Shown here: piece by piece, positions 1 to 6,752 of the stretch | Layout of the letters: each line of letters begins with the position of its first letter | How positions within the stretch are numbered: the first letter of the stretch is position 1 | NCBI GenBank assembly: GCA_002436765.1 | Contig: DJNI01000092.1 | Location: forward strand, 1 to 21,714 | Direction of reading: 5' to 3' | From: Clostridiales bacterium UBA6468 | GTDB taxonomy: Bacteria; Bacillota; Clostridia; Oscillospirales; Oscillospiraceae | Length of the DNA stretch: 21,714 nt | Made by a program: the position numbers and the translations under genes | The notes under the pieces: model-generated | Databases searched by the model: none | What the model saw: only the letters and a program-made list of their open reading frames with translations | What the model was told of the DNA's origin: nothing

Positions 1-1360
1 AACTGTCGGCTTTTTTGTGGGATAAAAGAACTACCGTCTCCACATGGGCGCACCTTGGGAACATGTCCACTGCGGCGGCGGTTTTCAGGGTGTAGCCGTG
101 CTCCTTTAACAGCGCCACGTCCCGCGCCAGGGTTGCCGGGTCGCAGGAGACGTAGACGATGCGCTTAGGGGACATGCGGCGGAGGGCTTCGATGGTGTCC
201 GCGTTTAAGCCCTTTCTCGGCGGGTCTATTACTACCACGTCCGGTTTTACGCCGCTTTTCTCCAGCTCCAGCGCCGCCTGCCCGGCGTCGCCGCAGAAAA
301 ATTCCGCATTCGTGATGCCGTTTCGCGCCGCGTTGTCCCGGGCGTCCTCTACCGCCTGAGGGACGACCTCCACGCCGATGACCTTCCCCGCCGCGCCTGC
401 CATGGCCAGCGTGATGGTGCCGACGCCGCAGTACAGGTCAAGCACCGTGTCGGCCTTCGTGATCTCCGCCTGGGAAATCGCCATCTCGTACAGCCGCTGC
501 GCCTGATGGTGGTTCACCTGATAAAACGACCGGGGGGACAGGCGGAAATTCAGGCCGCAGAGGGTGTCCTCAATATAGCCGGGGCCGTGGAGGGTGAGAA
601 AGCGGTCGCCCAGCACGGCGTTGCCCCGCTTCGTGTTCACGGACAGCACCAGCGTGGTAAAGCCGGGAATGCCCTTCAGCCGCTGAATAAGCGCCTCCGG
701 CTTAGGGATTTTTTCCCCGTTCACCGCGAGACACACCAGAATCTGCCCGGACACCGCGCCCCGGCGGACGTAAATATGCCGCAGAAGCCCCTTGCCGGTG
801 GTCTCGTCGTAGACGCTGACCCGGTATTGGTTTACATAATCAATTACCGCATCCTTTGCCGCGTCAATCTCCTCCGGGAGAATGCGGCAGCGGGCGTTTT
901 CCACCACGTCATGGGTGCCCGCCCGGTAGAACCCAGCGTAGGCGCGTCCTTTCTTCACTGCCACCGGATACTGCGCCTTGTTGCGGTAGCCGTGGCAGCC
1001 GGGGGCGGCGAGAATGGGGACTTCTGCCAGATTTTCGCCGCCGATGCGGTTTAAGCAGTTTTTCACCCGCTCCGCTTTCAGGCGGGTCTCCTCCGCGTAG
1101 TCCATGTGCCAGAAATCGCAGCCGCCGCAGAGCTTGGCGACCTCACACTCCCGGTTGACCCGGTGGGGGGACTTTTCCAGAATCTCCACGATCTTCCCCG
1201 CCGCCCACGTCTTCTGCGCCTTCTCCACCCGGACGCGCACCTTCTCCCCGGCGACGGCGTTGGGGATGAACACGGCGCAGCCCTCGATATGGGCGACGCC
1301 CTGCCCCTCGGCGGTGTAGTCCGTGATCTCGGCTTCGTAAATCTGGTTTTTGACTAGCAT
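1..1360 (-). CDS. rlmD: 23S rRNA (uracil-5-)-methyltransferase, RlmD/RumA type (3' end cut by window edge)
   Basis: SAM-dependent methyltransferase that makes 5-methyluridine in 23S rRNA; Gram-positive members may modify two sites (RlmCD). The 453 visible residues hold an N-terminal TRAM domain (about 1-60), a [4Fe-4S] cysteine set C72-x5-C78-x2-C81 plus C158, a SAM-binding VLDLYCGVGT motif near residue 303, and the catalytic SCDPATLARD motif near 404. The frame is still open at base 1, just after the usual family end HVETVVLLS, so a C-terminal extension known from clostridial members may follow (inference). The ATG at 1360-1358 is chosen because GAGG lies 6 bases upstream, overlapping the stop of the acetyltransferase gene; the two genes are 8 bases apart and surely co-transcribed. 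It carries one RTTATGTAAAC site (830-840), encoding Tyr-Val-Asn. Confidence 0.93.
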   Translation of the reverse strand, partial: MLVKNQIYEAEITDYTAEGQGVAHIEGCAVFIPNAVAGEKVRVRVEKAQKTWAAGKIVEILEKSPHRVNRECEVAKLCGGCDFWHMDYAEETRLKAERVKNCLNRIGGENLAEVPILAAPGCHGYRNKAQYPVAVKKGRAYAGFYRAGTHDVVENARCRILPEEIDAAKDAVIDYVNQYRVSVYDETTGKGLLRHIYVRRGAVSGQILVCLAVNGEKIPKPEALIQRLKGIPGFTTLVLSVNTKRGNAVLGDRFLTLHGPGYIEDTLCGLNFRLSPRSFYQVNHHQAQRLYEMAISQAEITKADTVLDLYCGVGTITLAMAGAAGKVIGVEVVPQAVEDARDNAARNGITNAEFFCGDAGQAALELEKSGVKPDVVVIDPPRKGLNADTIEALRRMSPKRIVYVSCDPATLARDVALLKEHGYTLKTAAAVDMFPRCAHVETVVLLSHKKADS

Positions 1361-1368
1361 GGCATTCC

Positions 1369-1836
1369 TCACAAAATGGTTTCCATGTGGATGTTCCGGG
1401 GTTTCAGCCCCTGTTTTTCGTAGAAGTGCATGGCGCTGTCGTTGCCGCACCACACGTTCAGCGTCACCGTGCGGCAGCCGATTTCCCGGGCGTAGGCCAG
1501 GGTGTGGTCGTACAGCGCCTGCCCCACGTGCTTGCCCCGGCAATTTTCGTCCACGCACAGGTCGTCAATGTACAGCGTGCGGTCGTCCAGGAGCACCGGA
1601 TCGTTTTCCCGCACCTGCAAAATGCAGAAGCAGTAGCCCAGCACCTTCCCGTCCTCCACGGCCACGAAAATGGGGCGGGTATCGTCGGTGAGCATCCGGG
1701 CAAGGGTCTGCTCGTCATATTTCTGCGCACCCGCCCGGAACAGGTCGGGACGGATGCGGTGGTGGACTTCTCCCACCTCAAGCAGCAGTTTGATCAAGCC
1801 GGGAATATCCCGGGTTTCGGCAAGTCGGATATCCAT
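1369..1836 (-). CDS. GNAT family N-acetyltransferase
   Basis: A 155-residue single-domain acetyl-CoA-dependent acetyltransferase. The acetyl-CoA pyrophosphate-binding loop is visible as CRGKHVGQAL (Arg/Gln-x-x-Gly-x-Gly/Ala type) around residues 99-108, preceded by the strand YIDDLCVDE and followed by the C-terminal NDSAMHFYEKQGL segment typical of the fold. The substrate (small amine, or a protein N-terminus or lysine) cannot be read from sequence. AAAGGGG precedes the ATG. It is the first gene of a two-gene minus-strand unit with rlmD, 8 bases downstream, under the promoter at 1897-1925. The link to rRNA modification is only positional. Confidence 0.9.
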   Translation of the reverse strand: MDIRLAETRDIPGLIKLLLEVGEVHHRIRPDLFRAGAQKYDEQTLARMLTDDTRPIFVAVEDGKVLGYCFCILQVRENDPVLLDDRTLYIDDLCVDENCRGKHVGQALYDHTLAYAREIGCRTVTLNVWCGNDSAMHFYEKQGLKPRNIHMETIL

Positions 1837-1896
1837 TAAATTACCCCTTTCTGAGAGCTGTTTGCGTAGGGGCGCAGACAGTAGATTCTTCTTTGT

Positions 1897-1925
1897 AGTT
1901 TACCACATTTTCCCCCGTCGGTAAA
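1897..1925 (-). promoter_or_regulatory. Probable sigma-A promoter for GNAT-rlmD
   Basis: Read on the minus strand: TTTACC, 17-base spacer, TAAACT. This gives a start near 1890 and a leader of about 55 bases. Both hexamers match consensus at 4 of 6 positions, so the call is moderate. It is back to back with the promoter at 1934-1962. Confidence 0.5.
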
Positions 1926-1933
1926 GTCCGGGG

Positions 1934-1962
1934 TTGAGAAAAGGCGAAAAAACTGATATGAT
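1934..1962 (+). promoter_or_regulatory. Sigma-A promoter for the radical SAM gene
   Basis: TTGAGA (1934-1939), 17-base spacer, TATGAT (1957-1962), each one mismatch from consensus. The expected start near 1969 leaves a leader of only about 16 bases. The TTG of the -35 box is in frame with the downstream gene and could be mistaken for a start codon. Confidence 0.8.
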
Positions 1963-1984
1963 ACCCCCAAAGGAAGGGATGCGT

Positions 1985-2851
1985 ATGGATTACGGAAACT
2001 GCGATCTCTGCCCCCGGCGGTGCGGCGTGGACAGGACGGCGGGGCAGCGGGGTTTCTGCGGCTGTCCGGATATCGCCCTCGTGGCCAAGGCCATGCTCCA
2101 CAAGTGGGAGGAACCGGCGCTGGCGGGGGCTGGGGGAAGCGGCGCGGTTTTCTTCGGCGGCTGCACTCTCCGGTGCCGCTACTGCCAGAACGCCGCCATC
2201 AGCGGCGGCGCTGTCGGGAAAGCCACGGACTCCGCCGGACTCAGGCAGCTGTTTGAAGACCTGATCGCTCAGGGGGCGGAAAATATCGACCTTGTGACCC
2301 CCACCCACTTTCTGCCCACGATCCTCCCGGCGCTGCGGCCGAAACTGCCCGTGCCGGTGGTGTACAACTGCGGCGGATACGAGCGGGTGGCGACGCTGCG
2401 GGCGCTGGAAGGGAGCGTCGACATTTTCCTTCCCGATTTTAAGTACGCGGACGCCCGTCTGGCGGGGCAGCTGTCCGGGGCGGCGGACTATTTTCCCGTG
2501 GCCGCCGACGCCATCCGGGAGATGGTGCGGCAGGTGGGCGCGGTGCGCTGGGAGGGGGAGAAGGTCACCCGGGGCGTCATCATCCGCCACCTGATCCTGC
2601 CCGGAAATGTGGAGAACTCCCTGCGGGTGCTGGACTGGATCGGGGAGAATTTCGCCCCCGGGGAGGTGCTGGTGAGCCTGATGCGCCAGTACACGCCCAT
2701 GGGCGGCCTTCCCGCCCCCTTCGACCGCCGGGTCACCAGTGAAGAATACGACGCAGTGCTCAGCTGGATGTATCTGAACGAATTGGAGGGCTTTACGCAG
2801 GAGGCCGAGGCGGCGGACACCGGGTTCATTCCGGATTTTCTGGCCGATTAG
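1985..2851 (+). CDS. Radical SAM protein, PflX-like (COG1313 type)
   Basis: A 288-residue radical SAM protein related to pyruvate-formate-lyase activating enzymes. The cluster motif is C60-x3-C64-x2-C67 (GGCTLRCRYCQN). Upstream is a second Cys group, C6, C9, C13, C25, C27, in the CDLCPRRCGV and GFCGC context shared with PflX and MemoRadiSam proteins, possibly an auxiliary metal site. The C-terminal QYTPMG and GFIPDF segments fit PflX. The ATG at 1985 is preferred: AAGGAAGG ends 6 bases before it, while an ATG at 1979 is too close to that site and the in-frame TTG at 1934 lies in the -35 box. It is monocistronic, with a promoter just upstream and a hairpin 9 bases after the stop. No glycyl-radical partner enzyme is in the window, so the substrate is unknown. 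Confidence 0.9.
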   Translation: MDYGNCDLCPRRCGVDRTAGQRGFCGCPDIALVAKAMLHKWEEPALAGAGGSGAVFFGGCTLRCRYCQNAAISGGAVGKATDSAGLRQLFEDLIAQGAENIDLVTPTHFLPTILPALRPKLPVPVVYNCGGYERVATLRALEGSVDIFLPDFKYADARLAGQLSGAADYFPVAADAIREMVRQVGAVRWEGEKVTRGVIIRHLILPGNVENSLRVLDWIGENFAPGEVLVSLMRQYTPMGGLPAPFDRRVTSEEYDAVLSWMYLNELEGFTQEAEAADTGFIPDFLAD

Positions 2852-2860
2852 CATAGAAAA

Positions 2861-2900
2861 CAGGCCGTTGGTTGCCACTTTTGTGGATACCAACGGCCTG
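2861..2900. terminator. Bidirectional hairpin terminator between convergent genes
   Basis: Twelve-base arms CAGGCCGTTGGT (2861-2872) and ACCAACGGCCTG (2889-2900) pair perfectly, with an inner CCAC/GTGG pair around a TTTT loop. On the minus strand the hairpin is followed by TTTTC; on the plus strand the following tract is weaker (AATTTGCTGCTTT). It separates the radical SAM gene from the minus-strand gene ending at 2926. Confidence 0.8.
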
Positions 2901-2925
2901 AATTTGCTGCTTTCATTTCTTCAGC

Positions 2926-3429
2926 TCATAAAATTCTTTTGCCGGTTTCGTGATACACTCGACTGCTTTCGCTTTGCATATACCCAAACATACCGTCTGT
3001 ATAATATTCTCCTTTTTCGTCGCGGCATCTCTTTAACCTGTCTTGGTAAACAAGCGTTTTTCCTCTCAATAATTGACATATTTCATCAAGTTTGGAATCT
3101 TCTACCACGAAGGAGGCAATACCATTCTTTTCCAGCCTTAATTGGGCAGCAAGACAGTTGAAAAGATAATAAACATCATAAACATTACATTCATCACTTT
3201 TTAATTTTGAAATAATTTCTTCCGAAAACCGTCTGTCCAATTCAAATTGAGGGCATTTAGCGGCAAGTTTATTATAACATTCCATGCTGAAATTAAAGGC
3301 GTGAGGAGAAGTAACATCTCTGGGATCACTATGAATTTTATACACCCCAGCACCTTCCAGATAATCAATCACTTTGTTATAATGAATTGCTATTTGTAAT
3401 TTTTGTTGAGTTGCACGAACTATACTCAT
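2926..3429 (-). CDS. Hypothetical protein, A+T-rich orphan
   Basis: A 167-residue protein I do not recognise. It has no signal peptide, membrane segment or metal-binding motif; it looks soluble and helical, rich in Lys, Glu and Tyr, with five scattered cysteines. The coding sequence is far more A+T-rich than its neighbours: bases 3181-3240 contain only 17 G/C in 60, and codons such as ATA, AAA and TTA are common. This suggests recent acquisition. The ATG at 3429 is preceded by GGGGGAG and AAGG. It starts 40 bases after the aminotransferase stop on the same strand with no clear promoter, so it may be read through from the operon; the hairpin at 2861-2900 ends it. An effector, immunity or mobile-island remnant are all possible and none is supported by a motif. 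Confidence 0.72.
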   Translation of the reverse strand: MSIVRATQQKLQIAIHYNKVIDYLEGAGVYKIHSDPRDVTSPHAFNFSMECYNKLAAKCPQFELDRRFSEEIISKLKSDECNVYDVYYLFNCLAAQLRLEKNGIASFVVEDSKLDEICQLLRGKTLVYQDRLKRCRDEKGEYYTDGMFGYMQSESSRVYHETGKRIL

Positions 3430-3469
3430 GAACCTTCACTCCCCCGTCCATCGTATTACAAAAAATGCT

Positions 3470-4654
3470 TTACCACTCTCCGCAGCGAATCAGTTCCTCG
3501 AACACCGGCAGACTTTTCTGAATCATTTCCAGACTCACGCAGTAGCAGATGCGGAAATATCCCGGGCAGCCAAAGCCGTCGCCGGGGACGACCAGCAGGT
3601 CTTTCTTTTTCGCCGCGTCGGAAAATGCGTTGGCGTCGCCGCCGGGGGCTTTGATGAACAGGTAGAACGCGCCGTCGGGCTTCGCCATTTCGTAGCCCAT
3701 CCGGGTCAGCCCCTCGTAAAGGGCTTTGCGGTTGCGGTCGTAGCTCTCCAAGTCCGGGCGCAGGTGGGCGCACCGGGCGATGACCTTCTGCCACAGGCTG
3801 GGGGCGCAGACGTGGCCGCCCGCCCGGGCAGCCCCCGCAACGGCGCAGTACAGCGCCTTGCCGTCCGTGGCCTTCCGGGGCACATACACATAGCCAATTC
3901 GTTCGCCGGGGAGGGACAGGGACTTGGAATAGGAATAGCAGATGAGGGTATCCCGGTAAATTTCCGGCAGGAACGGCACCTCGACCCCGTAGGCCAGCTC
4001 CCGGTACGGCTCGTCGGAGACGATGTAAATGGTGTGGCCGTACTCCGCGGCCTTGCTGTTCAGGATCGCCGCCAGCTTTTGGTATGTCTCCCGGGTGTAG
4101 ACCACGCCGGAGGGGTTATTGGGGGAGTTGAGGATGACCGCCTGCGTGTGTGGCGTGATCATCTGCTCCATGGCGGTCAGGTTGATCTGGAAGGAGGGGA
4201 TGTCCGCCGGGACGACCTTAAATTCCAATCCTGCCTCCTGGGCGAAGGGCTTGTACTCCGGGAAATAGGGGGCGACCGCCAGAATTTCCGCCCCCGGGAC
4301 TGCCAGTGCCCGGAAGACGCTCACCAGCTCCGGCGCCGCGCCGCAGCCGATAAAAAATTCCTCCGGGACGGTGGACGCGCCATAACGGGCGTTTAAGTCG
4401 TCGGAAATGGCCTTCCGGGTGGCGTAATCGCCCACGGCGGAGGTGTAGCCGTGAATCAGCAGGGAATCGGTATCGTCGAGGATTTGACGCACCGTCTCGT
4501 CCACCTCCTTCGGCGAGGGGATGGAGGGGTTGCCCAGCGAGTAGTCGTAGACATTCTCCCGTCCCACAACGGCGGCCCGCCGGCAGCCGTATTCAAACAA
4601 GTCCCGGATGCAGGAGCGGTTGGCCCCCAGAGCATAGGCGGATTGATTCAGCAT
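3470..4654 (-). CDS. PLP-dependent aminotransferase, class I/II (fold type I)
   Basis: A 394-residue cytosolic aminotransferase. Family landmarks in order: the N-terminal DYSLGNPSIPSP segment (about 37-48), NSPNNPSG (176-183), SDEPY (213-217, the Asp that contacts the PLP ring nitrogen), SYSKSLSLPGERIGY with the Schiff-base Lys244, and the carboxylate-binding Arg368 in GYFRICY. The length is normal for the AspC/AlaT-like group; the amino-acid specificity cannot be fixed. The ATG at 4654 is chosen because AGGAGGT lies 6 bases upstream. The open frame continues 92 codons further upstream, but that part overlaps the membrane-protein gene and does not resemble the family. It is the fourth gene of the minus-strand operon, 23 bases after the membrane-protein gene. 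Confidence 0.92.
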   Translation of the reverse strand: MLNQSAYALGANRSCIRDLFEYGCRRAAVVGRENVYDYSLGNPSIPSPKEVDETVRQILDDTDSLLIHGYTSAVGDYATRKAISDDLNARYGASTVPEEFFIGCGAAPELVSVFRALAVPGAEILAVAPYFPEYKPFAQEAGLEFKVVPADIPSFQINLTAMEQMITPHTQAVILNSPNNPSGVVYTRETYQKLAAILNSKAAEYGHTIYIVSDEPYRELAYGVEVPFLPEIYRDTLICYSYSKSLSLPGERIGYVYVPRKATDGKALYCAVAGAARAGGHVCAPSLWQKVIARCAHLRPDLESYDRNRKALYEGLTRMGYEMAKPDGAFYLFIKAPGGDANAFSDAAKKKDLLVVPGDGFGCPGYFRICYCVSLEMIQKSLPVFEELIRCGEW

Positions 4655-4677
4655 ATTGTTACCTCCTGTGGTAAAAA

Positions 4678-5112
4678 TCACTTTGCGTTCTGATAGGAAA
4701 GCATGATATGGCTCGGCGCGAACAATACCGCAGCAATGGTCAGGAGAATCGACCGGCTCATAATCCCGCTGAACAGGAACAGAACGGAGGGGATGATGGA
4801 CAGCGCCAACGCTCTGAAAACGCTGCTTTTCCGAAAGCAGACCGCCCAGATCACACAGTAAAGCGTCACCAGCAGGGCGTCCACCACCAGATATACGGCA
4901 AACGCTTCGTCGGACCACCACCCGAACCACGTTCCCGGAATGTTGATGATCATGAATCCAAAGCAGCCGAACCTGCCGATTTGTTCCACGGTTTCCACAA
5001 ATTTATTGTTCCATTTGTTCACGAATCCGTCCTTGCATTTCATTGCAAACAGGATATTGGGTATCATGATGACCGCCACCATGACCAGCCCGAAAACATT
5101 CAACCAATTCAT
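4678..5112 (-). CDS. Small integral membrane protein, unknown function
   Basis: A 144-residue protein with about four predicted membrane helices: residues 3-24 (WLNVFGLVMVAVIMIPNILF), 50-66, 70-92 (AVYLVVDALLVTLYCVIWAV), and a C-terminal pair from about 100 to 137. A short basic loop (KCKDGFVNKWNNK) follows helix 1. No transporter or enzyme motif is visible. GGGAGA precedes the ATG by 5 bases. It lies between the exonuclease (37 bases upstream) and the aminotransferase (23 bases downstream) on the same strand, so co-transcription is likely, but the neighbours do not point to a shared job. Its lower G+C is normal for membrane genes. Confidence 0.8.
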   Translation of the reverse strand: MNWLNVFGLVMVAVIMIPNILFAMKCKDGFVNKWNNKFVETVEQIGRFGCFGFMIINIPGTWFGWWSDEAFAVYLVVDALLVTLYCVIWAVCFRKSSVFRALALSIIPSVLFLFSGIMSRSILLTIAAVLFAPSHIMLSYQNAK

Positions 5113-5149
5113 AAAAATCTCCCGAAATTATAGATTTTCCGTCCCGAAA

Positions 5150-5839
5150 TCACGCTTCGTACAGCGGCTTCACGGGATTATAGGGCTGGGGCTTGTAAGT
5201 AATGGAGCTGATGGGCTTGCCCTCAATGCCGTATTTGGGGTTGTAACCAAAAAGGTTTACATAACGCTCAAGGTCGTCCTTTTCCTTCTCCATTTCCTCC
5301 ATCACCGCCACGGTGGCAAGCACGTCGTCCACCGCCCGGTGGGAATTGACCACCTTGCCGGAAAGTCCGTAGACCTCGATGGCGCTGCACAGCCGGTGGG
5401 GGTAGCCGTGGCGGTCGCGGTAGACCGTGAGCAGGTCCAGCTTGTCCTTGCCCTTGAGAATGGCCGGGTCGCCGTCCCGGAGAAGCATATAGAATAGAAA
5501 GCTCAGGTCAAAATGGGCGTTGTAGGCAAGCAAGAGGGTGTTGCCCTGGATCATCTCCGCGATGTCCCGGCACACTCTGGTCTTGGGCAGTCCCCGTTCC
5601 CGCAGGTCTTGGGTGGAAATGCCGGTCAGCTCCTGAATTTTCGGCGGCACGAACCCGCCGGGGGACAGGGCGACAAGCTGGTCATACTCCTGCACCACCT
5701 GGGGCGTTCCGTCCACCTTCTCCAGCACCACGGCGGCAAACTCGATGATCTCGTCCCGGTTGTAGGCTAGGCCGGTGGTCTCGGTGTCGAACAGCACCAG
5801 ACGGTCGTATCTGGAAAACAGCGTCTCAAATTTGGGCAT
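5150..5839 (-). CDS. DnaQ-like 3'-5' exonuclease (DEDDh)
   Basis: A 229-residue exonuclease of the DNA polymerase III epsilon / PolC-exo superfamily, acting on DNA or RNA 3' ends with two metal ions. All three Exo motifs are present: FDTETTG with D18 and E20 (Exo I), NAHFDLSF with D111 (Exo II), and HRAVDD with H167 and D172 (Exo III, the h variant). There is no attached polymerase or helicase domain; the last 50 residues (YVNLFGYNPKYGI onward) are a family-specific tail. AGGAGAG precedes the ATG. It is 26 bases downstream of the CYTH gene. A role in repair or RNA trimming is plausible, but the substrate is unknown. One RTTATGTAAAC site lies at 5255-5265. Confidence 0.93.
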   Translation of the reverse strand: MPKFETLFSRYDRLVLFDTETTGLAYNRDEIIEFAAVVLEKVDGTPQVVQEYDQLVALSPGGFVPPKIQELTGISTQDLRERGLPKTRVCRDIAEMIQGNTLLLAYNAHFDLSFLFYMLLRDGDPAILKGKDKLDLLTVYRDRHGYPHRLCSAIEVYGLSGKVVNSHRAVDDVLATVAVMEEMEKEKDDLERYVNLFGYNPKYGIEGKPISSITYKPQPYNPVKPLYEA

Positions 5840-5865
5840 AGTTCTCTCTCCTGTATGTCCTTTTC

Positions 5866-6447
5866 TTAATCTAACAATTCCATGGCTCGCTGCGCTTTGC
5901 TTTTGGGTTCCGGGATCAGGCCGAATTTTTGTGCCAGTCCTTCGGCAAAGGCGATTGCGGCGGCTTCTTCGCCGGATTTCAGTTCCACTTCCACCTCGGC
6001 GAAGGGAAGGGTCTTCCCGCCGCCCATCAGCGCGCCCTCGTCCAGCGCCAGCTCCACGGTGCAGCGTTCCAGGGTGATCTGCTTTGCCAGCCGTGTGAAC
6101 CGGGCAGAGCAGGCTTCCGTCAGGCCGCTTTCCGTCAGGGTGAGCAGGTCTTTCGGCGCACCGAGTTTACATAACTCTTTCACTGCCAACCTGATATCGT
6201 CGCACGGAGTCTCCCATTCCCCCCGGCTGCCGTCGGGGAGGGGCGTTTTCAGGGTGCAGACGGACGTCCCGTTTTCGTACCGCCGCCGCAGCATCCAGCG
6301 CCGGCGGCTCAGGGCGGCGTCTACCGTATCATAATAGACCGTTTCCATCCTGATCTCGGAAAAATCCCCGAAGGACGCCCGGATGGAGGCAATCATCCCG
6401 GGATCCGCCCGGTATTTCCGTTCAAATTCTCTTCCCATGGCCGTCAT
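5866..6447 (-). CDS. CYTH domain protein (triphosphate tunnel metalloenzyme family)
   Basis: A 193-residue CYTH protein. The signature ExExK motif is E7-F-E9-R-K11, and the tunnel-lining strands are visible: basic RRRWMLRRRY, CTLKTP, acidic FAEVEVELKSG, and the C-terminal KSKAQRA. Members hydrolyse inorganic triphosphate or nucleoside triphosphates, or bind phosphate polymers; which applies here is not decided by sequence. The start at 6447 (second codon of a TTG-ATG pair) is preferred because GGAAGGAA precedes it closely. It is the first gene of the minus-strand operon driven by the promoter at 6480-6508, ahead of the exonuclease, membrane protein and aminotransferase. It has an RTTATGTAAAC site at 6165-6175, here read Leu-Cys-Lys. 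Confidence 0.9.
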   Translation of the reverse strand: MTAMGREFERKYRADPGMIASIRASFGDFSEIRMETVYYDTVDAALSRRRWMLRRRYENGTSVCTLKTPLPDGSRGEWETPCDDIRLAVKELCKLGAPKDLLTLTESGLTEACSARFTRLAKQITLERCTVELALDEGALMGGGKTLPFAEVEVELKSGEEAAAIAFAEGLAQKFGLIPEPKSKAQRAMELLD

Positions 6448-6479
6448 CAAATTCCTTCCAGCTTCCTTAATTACAGGTC

Positions 6480-6508
6480 ATTATACACCCATCCCGCCCC
6501 CGATGCAA
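6480..6508 (-). promoter_or_regulatory. Sigma-A promoter for the CYTH operon
   Basis: On the minus strand: TTGCAT, 17-base spacer, TATAAT (perfect -10), with a start near 6473 and a leader of about 26 bases. The -35 hexamer directly abuts the end of the fold-back repeat at 6509. Confidence 0.8.
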
Positions 6509-6671
6509 GGGAAACTCTGATTAAATTGCCTGCGGCTGGACAGCGGATCTTTTACCCCCGGTCTTCAGCATGAAAAACGGGAAATACATACAGTATTCCT
6601 CCATTTTCCATGCTTTGCCCGGAGCCAAAATCTCTCGCTGCCAGCTCTTGTCAATTTAACCAGAGCTTCCT
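6509..6671. repeat. Fold-back (MITE-like) repeat, copy 1, 163 bp
   Basis: The terminal inverted repeats GGGAAACTCTGATTAAATTG (6509-6528) and CAATTTAACCAGAGCTTCCT (6652-6671) match at 17 of 20 positions. Inside them GCTGG and CAGCG pair with CGCTG and CCAGC (one bulged A), and GCATG-AAAA pairs with TTTTC-CATGC, so the whole unit can fold into one long stem. Long blocks are shared with 20453-20673, including GCGGATCTTTT, AAAACGGGAAATA and ATACAGTATTCC; this copy lacks about 58 internal bases. No open frame or clear target duplication is seen. It fills about half of the 305-base gap between the divergent CYTH and spoIIE genes. Confidence 0.8.
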
Positions 6672-6719
6672 AAGAATCTTTATCACCATTGCGAATCCGA
6701 CAGCATTATTTTTTCCGGC

Positions 6720-6740
6720 GTGATAGGATTTTCCCATCAC
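6720..6740. promoter_or_regulatory. Imperfect palindrome just upstream of the spoIIE ribosome binding site
   Basis: GTGATAGG, a five-base centre ATTTT, then CCCATCAC: arms match at 7 of 8 positions. It lies 3 bases before AAGGAAAGG and 12 bases before the spoIIE start, where a repressor or an RNA hairpin could affect expression. I found no convincing -35/-10 pair for spoIIE between 6672 and 6752; a Spo0A-activated promoter without a good -35 would be normal for this gene in Bacillus. Confidence 0.4.
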
Positions 6741-6752
6741 TAAGGAAAGGCT

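Noticed and set aside
4655..4930. A 92-codon N-terminal extension of the aminotransferase frame
   Set aside because: It lies inside the membrane-protein gene, has no family resemblance, and a textbook AGGAGGT site marks the ATG at 4654.
5127..5132. TATAAT on the minus strand just upstream of the membrane-protein gene
   Set aside because: The sequence 17 bases upstream (GCGTGA) is not a -35 box and the gene is only 37 bases behind the exonuclease, so a separate promoter is not supported.
6648..6655. TTGTCAAT as a Spo0A box for spoIIE
   Set aside because: It is one mismatch from the box but is part of the terminal repeat of the fold-back element and about 100 bases from the start, so chance is likely; mentioned only as context.
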